Positions 1 to 10,080 of a stretch of DNA of 64,000 nt are shown here, in pieces. The stretch covers positions 21,166,568 through 21,230,567 of the forward strand of contig NC_045134.1 of NCBI RefSeq assembly GCF_007655135.1, read 5' to 3'. A program made the translations under genes and the position numbers. The number at the start of each line of letters is the position of its first letter. Within the stretch, counting starts at the first letter, position 1. The notes beneath the pieces are model-generated. The model had not been told where the DNA came from. It saw only the letters and a list, made by a program, of their open reading frames with translations, and did no database searches. Origin of the DNA: Punica granatum (Eukaryota; Streptophyta; Magnoliopsida; Myrtales; Lythraceae).

Positions 1-149
1 TCTAAAAAAGAAAAACCATAGAACTGGTCCGGTTTGTTTGGGTTCAATGGTTCACCTAAAAACTAGCCGGTTCTATGGGTTTCTCAAAATCGATGTAGGA
101 TTTCTCAGTATTCTAGGATATTTGGCACCATACAAGGGAGAACAGTATC
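1..149 (+). pseudogene. PIF/Harbinger transposase remnant, upstream fragment
   Basis: From about position 85 the plus strand reads VDVGFLSILGYLAPYKGEQY. This matches the block of plant PIF/Harbinger nucleases that usually reads like VDxGYxNxxGFLAPYRGxRYHL. The fragment stops where a gypsy LTR begins at 150, and the gene resumes at 4989. Bases 1-80 show no transposase similarity. With its partner this is one broken copy of a DDE transposase. The two fragments are one frame apart and several residues are missing across the join, so the gene was probably already degenerate when the retrotransposon landed. The evidence is motif recognition by eye. Confidence 0.6.
145..149. repeat. Target-site duplication GTATC, left copy (gypsy 1)
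   Basis: GTATC lies immediately before the 5' LTR and is repeated exactly at 4984-4988, after the 3' LTR. Five bases is the normal duplication made by a Ty3/gypsy integrase. Confidence 0.9.
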
Positions 150-958
150 TGATGCAAATCGTAGCACGACTTCAAGGGATCCAGTTCAAGTTCCAATTGG
201 ACCGATTACGCGAGCACGAGCAAAGAAGTTTAAAGATGAACTCAACGGCCTGATTCAAGAGGTTTAGGCTCAAGCAAATTCGTGGAGGCCCATTGGACAT
301 GAATCACGTGATCCACAAAGATCCATCAACATTATTCAAGTTATAGAAGATTCCGAATAAGACTAAATTCAACAAGTGTTTAAGGAAGCTTCTAGAATAT
401 TTGATGATCAAGAGAAGATATCATCAGATTTGTTTAAAGTTTAAATCTCATTGAGATATTCTAGGGATATTTAGATTTCATATCTTTATAGATTATGTCA
501 TATCTCTATTGATATTTTAGGTTTTATTTTCCTTATCTTTAGAGGAGATATGGCCAGATTATGATTAGTATATGTCTATATAAATTCATCTTAGTCAATT
601 TTTAATAAGAATGAACATTCAGAAAATTATGAGAGTATTCTCTTTGGTTCTTGAAGAACTAATTCGAACTTATCGGAAGTTTCCGTGGCGTTCATCATCG
701 ACTTATCAAACGACTTTCCACCACCGTTTGTGGCGTCTTCATCGACTTATCAAACGGCTTTCCATCACCGTTTGTGGCGTCTTCCTATATACCGAGGTTT
801 TTGTTTCGCATTAAACAACGGGTTGAGGTCAGTTATACCAAGGTTTTTGTTTATGTTGTAAACAACGGGTTGAGGGTTCGTCAATCAAATCTGATAGTGG
901 AACGATCTTGGGTTCCTTTAGTTGTCAGGTCTCGTCATTCTTGGCGGGAATCGCATCA
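150..958 (+). repeat. 5' LTR of gypsy 1
   Basis: Begins TGATGCAAAT and ends CGCATCA, following the TG...CA rule. It aligns end to end with 4174-4983. A TATA-like CTATATAAAT at 576-585 is the likely U3 promoter. A short direct repeat in the 3' half (around TTATCAAACG, positions 700-780) is present in both LTRs. Confidence 0.93.
576..585 (+). promoter_or_regulatory. Candidate TATA box in the 5' LTR
   Basis: CTATATAAAT in the 5' LTR, conserved in the 3' LTR at about 4600-4610. The position, roughly 430 bp into an 809-bp LTR, suits a U3 promoter. The transcription start is not known. Confidence 0.5.
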
Positions 959-960
959 TT

Positions 961-972
961 TGGTATCAGAGC
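961..972 (+). other. Primer-binding site (tRNA-iMet) of gypsy 1
   Basis: TGGTATCAGAGC, complementary to the 3' end of plant initiator methionine tRNA, two bases after the 5' LTR end. It primes minus-strand DNA synthesis. Confidence 0.92.
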
Positions 973-1624
973 ATCGGGCTCCAAATCGGGTTTATCCTAT
1001 CCTTTTTTGTTTCAATTTGCTGAGTTTCGCTTCATCGAGTTTGTTCTTTGTGGATTGTTAGCAGCAAGAAAAAAAAAGAGCTGAAAAAAAAATTGGCCAA
1101 AAAAAATACAGAGCTGAAAAAAAAAAGAGCTGAAAAAAAATCGGCCAAAAAAAATACAGAGCTGAAAAAAAAGGATCGAAAGAAAAGAAATAAGACATCA
1201 TTGTCAATTTGATCCAAATTCTTTACATCAGACCATTCTAAAGTTGTTATTTCTCGTTCTTTGTAATTTGCATTGATTCTGATCCCATAATTCATATATC
1301 ATTCTGGTTCATTTAATCCTTCATAGTAGTTACCTTCTCTCTTGTTTCCTTTCTTCCTTAAATTTCCTTCGACCATTAATTTTCCTTAGTAAGTTCTTGG
1401 TGAATTGCTGCTGGAAATTTTGGAGAATTGTTCGTTTAGTTTAAAGAAATCTGAAAGAGAATTATTAAGTGGAAAAATGCAGGAGTGGTGAGAACATTAG
1501 AGGGTTAAAAGCCACGTTTGTTTGAGTGAAAACACGAGTGTCGAGTGATTCACATTCTTGAGTTTAAACACGTAAGGGAGAGAATTGTGAGGTCCTTTCT
1601 TTCTAACTTTATTTTGCAGCAATC
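973..1624 (+). other. Untranslated leader of gypsy 1 with A-rich repeats
   Basis: This 650-bp leader precedes the first coding ATG. Positions 1066-1190 hold repeated units of GAGCTG or TCGGCC followed by runs of A. TTTTGCAG just before the coding start (1613-1620) resembles a 3' splice site, so a spliced leader is possible. No protein is evident. Confidence 0.55.
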
Positions 1625-4258
1625 ATGTCTCACAACAGTTCTAAGAGTATTCCCAAAGGTGCTACGGAATTGACTGATTCAAAAATACTTATAGAGGCCA
1701 TGATGAGTGAGATGAGGCGTGTGATGAGGTTGGAGTTTGAGCAGGTTCATGAACGGATAGATCTAATGGAGAATAAAGGTGTGGAGCAGCCACGAAACGC
1801 TCCTAATGCACGTAGGAGGGAAAGAGTTCAACCGTGGGAAGTGAGGGTTGAAGATGAAGAGATTTATGGGGCTGGTTTTGATGAAGATGATCGAGATTCA
1901 GTTATTAGTAATAGGAAACATGGAGGGCGATTTAGAGAAGATAGGAATCGGAAAGACAATTACTTGGGTAGTATTAAGATGAAATTCTCATCGTTCCAAA
2001 GAAAGAGTGATCCCGATGACATGCCTCCATTGGAGGACGTTCCCGAGGAGGAATATTTAGCTCCAGATGCATTAACATTGGTGGCAAGGAGAGCATTGAG
2101 CTTGCAAATAAAAGGAGTTGAAGAAATACAGCGGGAGAACATCTTTCACACTAGGTGCTACATCAAAGACAAGGTATGTAGTGTGATTATTGATGGTGGT
2201 AGTTGTACTAATGTCGCAAGCATAACAATGGTGGAAAAATTGGGACTACCCATGCTGAAGCACCCCAAGCCATACAAATTGCTATGGTTAAATGATAGTG
2301 GTGAGATAAGGGTGGACAAGCAGGTGTTAGTTGCATTTCGAATAAATAAATACGAAGATTAAGTGCTGTGTGATGTAGTACCGATGCAAGCAGGACATTT
2401 GTTGCTAGGACGTCCATGGCAATTTGATAGGCGTATGAAGCATGATGGCTTTACGAACAAATACTCCTTTGTACTTAATCAACGATCAATTACTCTTGTA
2501 CCATTGACTCCGCAGCAAGTATATGAGGATCAAGTGAGATTGCAAAAAGAGAGTGATCAAAAGAAAGAGAGTGAACATAGGAAAACGAGTGAAAATCAGA
2601 GAGAGGTCGAGAAAAATGAGAGAGAAAAAGAAAATCAAAATTCGACTATTGAGAGAAAATCAGAGAGAAAACAAAAGAATTTTTATGCAAAAATAGGAGA
2701 AATTAGGCAAGCAATGTTTTCAAATCAATCGATGATTGTACTTTTGTACAAAGAGACATTTTTCAATACTAACGAATTTGATCTCACTCTGCTTAGTTCT
2801 GTTGTTTCTCTTTTGCAGGAGTATGAGGCTGTCTTTTCCGATGAAACACCACATGGGTTACCTCCAATCCGAGGGATTGAACATCAAATTGATTTTGTTC
2901 CCGGTGCGACAATTCCAAACTGACCAGCCTATAGGAGCAATCCTAAGGAGACAAAGGAGTTTCAACGGCAGATAAGTGAGTTGTTAGAGAAAGGGTATAT
3001 GAGGGAGAGCTTGAGCCCATGCGCTGTTCCAATAATACTTGTACCTAAGAAGGATGAGACGTGGAGAATGCGCATTAATTGCCGAGCAATCAACAACATA
3101 ACGGTAAAGTATCGTCATCCTATTCCTCGCTTAGATGATATGTTAGATGAGCTACATGGTTCTTGTGTATTTTCTAAAATTGATTTAAAGAGTGGTTATC
3201 ATCAGATTAGAATGAAAGAAGGAGATGAATGGAAAACTATATTTAAAACAAAATACGGTTTGTATACTCCTTTGCCAATTCCTAGTGAGCCTTGGATTGA
3301 TATTTCAATGGACTTTGTGTTAGGATTACCTAGGACTAAACGTGGGAGAGATTCAATTTTTGTGGTTGTGGATAGATTTTCTAAGATGACACACTTTATT
3401 CCATGTCACAAAACGGATGATGTTTCGCATGTTGCTTATTTGTTTTTTAGGGAGATTGTGAGGTTATATGGCATGCCTAGAACAATTGCTTTAGATAGAG
3501 ATGCTAAGTTCTTGAGCTATTTTTGGGAGACTTTGTGGTGTAAGTTAGGTACTAAGTTGTTGTTTTCTACTACTTGTCACTCACAAATTGATGGACAAAC
3601 GGAAGTAGTAAATAGAACTTTGTCCACTTTGTTTAGGGCAATCATAAAAAAGAACATCAAAACATGGGAAGAGTGTTTACCACATGTTGAGTTTGCTTAT
3701 AACAGATCTGTTCATTCTGCTACTAAATTTTCATCATTTGAAGTTGTTTATGGATTTAATCAATTAACTCCATTGGATTTATCTCCTTTACCTTTGACTG
3801 AGCATGTTAATTTAGATGGCAAAAGGAAAGCTGAATTTGTCAAGCAGATTCATGAGAAAACAAGACTCAACATTGAGCGAAGAACAGAGCAGTATACAAA
3901 ACACGCCAACAAGGGCCGTCATAAGCTGATTTTTGAACCCGGAGATTGGGTTTGGTTGCATATGAGGAAAGGGAGATTTCCGGCGCAAAGACGTTCGAAA
4001 TTGCTTCCAAGAAGAGATGGTCCTTTTCAAGTCCTGAAGCGCATCAATGACAACGCTTACAAACTAGACTTACCTGGTGAGTACAATGTAAGTGCTACTT
4101 TTAATGTTGCTGATTTGCTTCCTTTTGATGTAGGTGATGATTTGAGGAGAAATCCTTTTCAAGAGGAGGGGAATGATGCAAATCGTAGCACGACTTCAAG
4201 GGATCCAATTCAAGCTTCCAATTGGACCGATTACGCGAGCACGAGCAAAGAAGTTTAA
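1625..4258 (+). pseudogene. Gypsy 1 gag-pol polyprotein, two stops and two in-frame deletions
   Basis: One frame runs through the whole interval, broken only by stops at 2360-2362 and 2921-2923. The second looks like CGA to TGA, typical of methyl-CpG decay. In order: the gag N-terminus (MSHNSSK...), ending near SSFQRKSDP; a jump to the acidic linker before protease (DDMPPLEDV); protease with VIIDGGSCTN; the start of reverse transcriptase ([19 protein letters not shown], then [15 protein letters not shown]); then after KTKYGLY a jump to integrase ([40 protein letters not shown]). Capsid, zinc knuckle, the reverse transcriptase active site, RNase H and the integrase zinc domain are all absent. 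Both jumps keep frame. The frame runs a short way into the 3' LTR. Confidence 0.88.
4161..4173 (+). other. Polypurine tract of gypsy 1
   Basis: AAGAGGAGGGGAA, immediately before the 3' LTR start at 4174. It primes plus-strand synthesis. Confidence 0.9.
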
Positions 4259-4983
4259 AGAGGAACTCAACGGCCTGATTCAAGAGGTTTGGGCTCAAGC
4301 AAATTCGTGGAGGCCCATTGGACATGAATCACGTGATCCACAAAGATCCATCAACATTATTCAAGTTATAGAAGATTCCGGACAAGGCTAAATTCAACAA
4401 GTGTTTAAGGAAACTTCTAGAATATTTGATGATCAAGAGAAGATATCATTAGATTTGTTTAAAGTTTAAATCTCATTGAGATATTCTTGGGATATTTAGA
4501 TTTCATATCTTTATAGATTATGTCATATCTCTATCGATATTTTAGGTTTTATTTTCCTTATCTTTAGAGGAAATATGGCCAGATTATGATTAGTATATGT
4601 CTATATAAATTCATCTTAGTCAATTTTTAATAAGAATGAACATTCAGAAAATTGTGAGAGTATTCTCTTTGGTTCTTGAAGAACTAATTCGAATTTATCG
4701 GAAGTTTCCGTGGCGTTCATCATCGACTTATCAAACGGCTTTCCACCACCGTTTGTGGCGTCTTCATCGACTTATCAAACGGCTTTCCATCACCGTTTGT
4801 GGCATCTTCCTATATACCGAGATTCTTGTTTCGCATTAAATAACGGGTTGAGGTCAGTTATACCAAGGTTCTTGCTTATGTTGTAAACAACGGATTGAGG
4901 GTTCGTCAATCAAATCTGATAGTGGAACAATCTTGGGTTCCTTTAGTTGTCGGGTCTCGTCATTCTTGGCGGGAATCGCATCA
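4174..4983 (+). repeat. 3' LTR of gypsy 1
   Basis: Aligns with 150-958 over its full length. Its first 210 bp remain open in another frame ([20 protein letters not shown]), a motif found at the C-terminus of related gypsy polyproteins. The polyprotein therefore originally ended inside the LTR, and a one-base shift near 4215-4220 now separates the two frames. Confidence 0.93.
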
Positions 4984-4988
4984 GTATC
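4984..4988. repeat. Target-site duplication GTATC, right copy (gypsy 1)
   Basis: Exact copy of 145-149, immediately after the 3' LTR. Confidence 0.9.
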
Positions 4989-5205
4989 ACTGAATGAGCT
5001 ATTCAATTACCGGCACTCATCTGTTCGTAATGTTATTGAACGACGTTTTAGGGTTTTAAAGAAGAGATTCACAATATTGAGATTGATGCCAAATTTTCGC
5101 ATACGAAAGCAAGGACGAATTGCCATTGTTTGCTTTGTCTTGCATAATTTTATACGACTTAATTTTTACCACAATAGGTTGTTTGAGGAGTACAAAGATG
5201 CTTAG
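4989..5205 (+). pseudogene. PIF/Harbinger transposase remnant, downstream fragment
   Basis: Continues the transposase interrupted at 149. The frame reads LNELFNYRHSSVRNVIERRF, then VLKKRFTILRLMPNFRIRK, then IAIVCFVLHNFIR. This is the C-terminal third of plant Harbinger nucleases; the Glu of RNVIER is the third acid of the DDE triad. A stop follows KDA at 5203-5205. The stretch between RYHL and ELFN is shorter than usual and the two halves are in different frames. It holds the region that the minus-strand Harbinger copy at 10-11 kb lacks. Confidence 0.75.
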
Positions 5206-6119
5206 GTAGAGCATGATGAAGGACGAAATCCTCCTCAACAACTTGGAAAGATCTCTTTTTGCAAGTGTTTCATTTAGTATTGATAAGTGAGTCAAGAAAA
5301 ATGATCAATATAGTATGGACAGTAGTAATTTAAATTCGGAAGCAAACTATTAATTTTCATCAAATTGTGTTTTGACTTTGTGGAATAAGTGCGCACTTAT
5401 ATCCATTCGAGAAGGAGGAGCAATGGCGGCCCAAGAGATCTCATGGCCTAAGTGAAAACTTAATGAGGCCTCTAATTTATATTTATTAAAATTAATATAT
5501 AATTTAATTTTAAATCTTATTTTTCAACTTTTGAGAAGAAAAACTAATCATGAAGATTTTATAATCAATATCTTCTAACATTTTTCTCAATGCGGTTTTA
5601 TTACGTTAATCATTCTAAATGAAAAGATAAAATATTCTTCTTCATGTGCTCCTTGCATCAACCAAACGGATGAGAGGAAAGATGATTAGAAAAGTCATAG
5701 AAGAAAATGAAAGAGGAAAAAGGAAAGTAGAATACTTCGGTGAAAGAGGAAAACAATACTAAAAGAGAATTACTTTAATTGAAAATGTTAGAGGATGGAC
5801 AAATTTGTATATAATTAAAGAGGATCCGAAAATTTGATTAAATTGAATACATTAATAGGGAAATAATTAATCCATAAATTTGGAAGGATTGATAAAGAGA
5901 AAATCTAGGATTTGTGTCCACTGAAATAAATTAGGAAATTTGCTGAATTGATTATGCCACTAATTGGCTAATTAATACAAAGAAAGGAAAATAAAACTTA
6001 TTAGGAATGGTTCTGGGCATAAATACTTTATAGGTAAGTACAATCGATATATAATTTAAACTTGACTACATTATAATAAATAGGGGTAGAATATTACTTA
6101 TTAATTCATAGGTTAATTG
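5206..6119. other. AT-rich intergenic DNA
   Basis: No open frame of note. The first 80 bp may be a decayed tail of the Harbinger gene; the rest is AT-rich sequence with short A and T runs. Confidence 0.5.
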
Positions 6120-8010
6120 CTATATAGAAATTAATTGCTACTTTTACGACGCCTAGTAGAACAAGGAGAAATTCTTAATTTTCTAGTTGTGAAACTAATT
6201 CCAAGATTAATTGCTACTTTTACTACGCCTAGTAGAACAAGGAGAAATTCTTTTAATTTCAAATTCTTTTAATTTCCTAGTTGTGAAACTAATTCCAAGA
6301 ACTATTAGAAGAATAGAAGTAGATAAAACGTATATGAAATTTGTTAAATCGTTGACAAAGCGCCCCACGTATGACGACTCTACAAGTATCCACACTGACT
6401 TTGTTGACGGGTTTTCGAGATCGACGGTGCTAGTAGCCAACGCTCAAAGGAAATACCGGCACGACACCTAATTATTTAGACTAATAGACTATATAAGAAC
6501 ACATGGATATATATGCACATATTCTCATATATGCATATCCACCCAGCCGTCCAAGCTCAACATTTGAGCTTAAATATATACACACACAATGGGGGCCCTC
6601 ATTTTTGGTTGAAGGGCCTTTGTGGGATGGCTTAAACAAGCCTCCCAAATTGCTATTTGGCTGCCCCTTCCAGCCATGCTAGGTAGCCATCAAATGACCA
6701 TGCATGTGGCCATGCATGTTGGCTTTAGGTGGCCATCCATGAATACGGCCACTTGGCACCATTTGGGTCGCATTTCTGTCTCAATTCGTGTGTCAAATCG
6801 AGTCCATTAAATGTAATAAATTGGGTATAATTAATCGGTAAATTTAATCTCATTAAATATCAGATTAATTGATTGCACCTTAAATTGTCTAATCGCTATT
6901 AGATGATCTTATTGTTTCAAAATATCATGTAGGTTACCGATTACGTCGACAGTAATATTGAAATCTCTATTCAATATTACAAATACTAAGTGGCATCTAA
7001 CGATGCATCACTGTTACTTAAGTAATCAGAAAATCAATTGCTCGACAAACCTCGTGAGCTATGTTACCACGCATTATAATCCTTTTATCCTCTATATATC
7101 GATTAAGTCCAATGCATGGTCGATGTCATCCTTGTAAGACTCAATCTTTTTTTTTAGTATAAGTTAAGTCTATCAGAATAAATGACCTCAATATCCCTAT
7201 ATCGACTCATGCATACACTTTCAGACTCTACCCACGAAGTGGTTGTGAGATATCGCTCTCGTTACGTAGGAGGGATAAATCCTATCTTAGTTACTCACAT
7301 TCCTCTTCAAGTTCTGCAGCATACCCAAATATTGTCCTTATAACTATTTTGTTACGGATAGCGTTTGACACCATCAAAGTACGACATTACATATAGGAAT
7401 CTATGGTGACCTTAAGTCAAAGAATCACTGTACCATAGTCAATATGAGACTTCCTAATGACAATCACTTAACAAGCCATGTAGCAGTCTCATGGCAAGTT
7501 AGTCCGGTATACATTATTCCTAATGTATACAGTGGTGTGACTCGATGTCTCAACATCCATGACCTTAAGTCAAAAAATCACTGTACCATAGTCAATACGA
7601 GACTTCCTAATGACAATCACTTAACAAGCCATGTAGCAGTCTCATGTCAAGTTAGTCCAGTATACATTATTCCTAATGTATACAGTGGTGTGACTCGATG
7701 TCTCAATATCCATGACCTGTGAGACTTAGTCATCAATCAACACCCACACTTGTCTTACCGCATTATTGTTGTTCTAATTAATGATAATACTTCGTCTAGG
7801 GACATTTAAGAATAGTGTTCATTAATTATAGAATTTCATAATAAAGTCATATTTGATGCCTATTGAACCTACTATTCCAAGTACGTTATTGTGCAAAATA
7901 ATATATAGCGCAATCTACACAATAAAAAAATGCCTTGTGTTATTAATAAATACATGTCATAATGTATAATTGAAAACAAATAGTCTCTAGGGCATACACC
8001 AATTTCTAAC
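6120..8010 (-). repeat. LTR remnant or solo LTR, minus orientation
   Basis: The right edge (7981-8010), read on the minus strand, begins TGTTAGAAATTGGTGTATGC, a typical long plant LTR start. Across 7190-7740 it carries non-coding text that I recognise from dispersed plant LTRs, such as GTGGTTGTGAGATATCGCTC and CGTTACGTAGGAGGGATAAA. I see no primer-binding site, gag, pol or second LTR nearby, which suggests a solo or truncated LTR. The left edge is uncertain. A duplication of about 75 bp (6125-6205 and 6209-6300, sharing CGCCTAGTAGAACAAGGAGA) lies near it. The superfamily is not assigned. Confidence 0.5.
7408..7713 (+). repeat. 153-bp tandem duplication inside the LTR remnant
   Basis: Units 7408-7560 and 7561-7713 are equal in length and differ at about five positions, all substitutions. 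Because 153 is a multiple of three, an open frame of 92 codons runs through both units. That frame is a by-product of the repeat and is not evidence of a gene. Confidence 0.92.
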
Positions 8011-8707
8011 ATTAAAAAGTATTATTATTATTATTGTAATTAATAATACTATATAAAAAAATTATTCCAATAAGTATTAAAAAAAAAGATATTTACCCCA
8101 AAAGAAGATTCCTATTTCGTTATTATGTAAATATTCATAAACTTTCATAAGTATTACATAATATTCATAAATAATCAAAAGAAGTATCCTTAATTAAGTA
8201 TTTCTTTCATTGAAGTGATTGCGTGATTTTATCTAAAGTTATTCAAATTCATGAAACTCATTTATGTAATATGACAAGAATAAAGTACAAGCAAATACTA
8301 AAATTATAAAATTTTGAAAATTCTATGATTATTTTTCTTTTAACAAATAAAACTAGAAATTTTGAAATTCTTTGAATTTTTTTAAAATTATTTCCATATA
8401 ATTTAGATTGCTTATAAAAAATGATATATATGAATTTATTACACAATTTCTTAATTTACGAGTTGAATATATATTCAACATAATACGTCTAAAATTTACC
8501 GCATTAAAAATTTATAGTATAAAAATAAAATTTTGCATATTAATATAAACTATAAATCCATTTCAATTAATTAATTCAATATTTAATTTCTTACTATAAA
8601 ATTTTATTCACAAAATTTGTGCAACACATGGATTCAATAACTTAGTGATTATATATTTAATTATGGGGTTTAAAATTTGGGTCTCTAAATCAAAAGTGGG
8701 TGGACGA
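8011..8707. other. AT-rich intergenic DNA
   Basis: Very AT-rich, with no coding signal. It contains repeated short words such as TTCATAAATAAT and TTATTATTATT. Confidence 0.5.
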
Positions 8708-8781
8708 GTTGTGCCTCTTTATTAGTTATTTAGGATTTCTCTTTTATTGTAATAGGCTTTGAGCCTCCTTTGCAACCAAAG
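8708..8781 (+). repeat. SINE family A, 3' fragment
   Basis: Matches the 3' body of the adjacent full-length copy (CCTCTTTATTAGTTATTTAG and the following tail). The tRNA-like head is missing. Confidence 0.6.
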
Positions 8782-8790
8782 AAGTCAAAA

Positions 8791-8942
8791 GAGGGTGTGG
8801 CGTAGTGGTATACACTTTCGTCTGTTGGCCTAGAGGTCGCAGACTCATAGGTAGTAGGACTATCCGTACCTCTTTATTAGTTATTTATGATTTTTCTTTC
8901 ATTATATTAAACTTTGGGCTTCCTTTATAATCGTAAAAAAAT
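8791..8942 (+). repeat. SINE family A, full-length copy
   Basis: A tRNA-derived head with an A-box-like TGGCGTAGTGG (8798-8808) and a B-box-like GGTCGCAGACTC (about 8831-8842) is followed by the family body CCTCTTTATTAGTTATTTAT and an A-rich tail. Six other copies or fragments lie in the window (8708, 27336, 28000, 39977 minus, 59957 minus, 61078). The family was defined here by comparing them. Confidence 0.75.
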
Positions 8943-9019
8943 GGAAAAAAATTCGAGGGTTTAATGCGATAGCTTTACTAGCCTTTACCCAGGGCCGTTC
9001 TTAAGGAGGACGAGATATC

Positions 9020-9058
9020 TATATCTATATTTATATATATATATATATATATATATCT
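9020..9058. repeat. AT microsatellite
   Basis: TA-rich dinucleotide tract immediately left of the foldback element. Confidence 0.85.
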
Positions 9059-9081
9059 ACATCAATACAATTTAGGGTAAT

Positions 9082-9535
9082 AAAAAAAATTACAAACATT
9101 TCACATTTTAACAATTTTAGTAAGAACTTTTTTCTTAATCTAAAAATGCACAAATTTTCAATTTGATAACAATTTTAGCACGGCATTGAAATTTTCATTA
9201 ATTCGGACGGAATTGATGCCACAAAAGGTGATGATGACCCCAACCGTAGGGGAGGGCACCGGCGACCCCAATCGGGAGAACCCTTAAATTGGGGATTCTT
9301 CCGATTCCGACGGATAGAGTAACGACCCTAGCCATCGCCCCTTGATTGGGGTCGCTGGCACCCTCCCCTTGATTGGGGTCACCAGCATCTTCTGTAGTCT
9401 CGATTTCGTCCAAATTAACGAAAAATTTAATGTCGTACTAGAATTGTTATCAAATTGAAAATTTGTGCATTTTTAGGTTAGGGAAAAAAAGTTCGTGCAA
9501 GAATTGTTAGAATGTGAAAATTTTGTGCTTTTCTC
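9082..9535. mobile_element. Foldback (MITE-like) element with arms of about 125 bp
   Basis: Left arm 9085-9210 and right arm 9406-9531 are imperfect inverted repeats. For example, CACATTTTAACAATT on the left pairs with AATTGTTAGAATGTG on the right, and AATGCACAAATTTTCAATTT with AAATTGAAAATTTGTGCATT. The centre (9211-9405) is GC-rich, with several direct and inverted copies of GATTGGGGTC or its complement. No transposase is encoded. The edges and target duplication are unclear, so the superfamily is open. Confidence 0.75.
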
Positions 9536-10080
9536 GATTATTAACCATACAATATATAAAAGTGTGAAGCTCATTATGTTATTTCTCAACTTTTAAGTTT
9601 CAAAACTACCCTTTAATTTTATATAATATTACATAAATACCCTTAGTGAAAAATGACTCATACCCATTTTATTCTATTGTGCCTCATCGCCTGCGCTTAT
9701 ACAAGATATAATGGCTACATCCTCAGCTAGAGTTCATTTCCTTTTGCCCCTCTTGGTCACCTGGGAATTAACAGAAGCATAACTCCCTTCCATTTTCTTT
9801 ACGAAGAGCACATACATGATATAAATTGTTATACTATGATTAAATAGTAATAAGGAGTTGTATTAAGTGAATATATGCAAAAAATATATATATGTACATA
9901 TGAAAGGGGAAATAGGACCTTCATAAATTCATACGCATGTGCATTTAAATAGATTCATGACATCGTCTTCAGAAAGCAATCAGAATACAACATACAATCC
10001 CAAAACAAATGAAAAAACAACTCCTCAAAGTTTATATTACAACTTCCAATCAGAACATATAACTACGTAGTGAATGAGTT
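9536..10080. other. Intergenic DNA left of the Harbinger copy
   Basis: No gene or recognisable repeat. It may contain the decayed end of the Harbinger element whose coding part lies at 10081-11284, but no terminal inverted repeat was found. Confidence 0.35.

Larger units (their letters stand above)
150..4983 (+). mobile_element. Ty3/gypsy LTR retrotransposon 1, internally deleted
   Basis: A structurally complete but short element of 4,834 bp. It has two LTRs of about 810 bp (150-958 and 4174-4983), a Met-tRNA primer-binding site at 961-972, a polypurine tract at 4161-4173, and GTATC duplications on both sides. The domain order protease, reverse transcriptase, integrase is that of Ty3/gypsy. 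Large parts of gag and pol are missing, so it cannot be autonomous. By eye the LTRs differ at about two dozen sites, mostly transitions, so the insertion is neither very recent nor ancient. It sits inside a Harbinger transposase remnant. Confidence 0.93.

Noticed and set aside
7444..7722. 92-codon open frame
   Set aside because: It runs through two 153-bp repeat units of LTR DNA; the repeat length being a multiple of three keeps it open. No protein similarity.
5789..8010. TGTTAG at 5789 as the left end of the LTR remnant
   Set aside because: It would form TGTTAG...CTAACA, but the flanking bases do not give a target duplication, so the left edge is left open.
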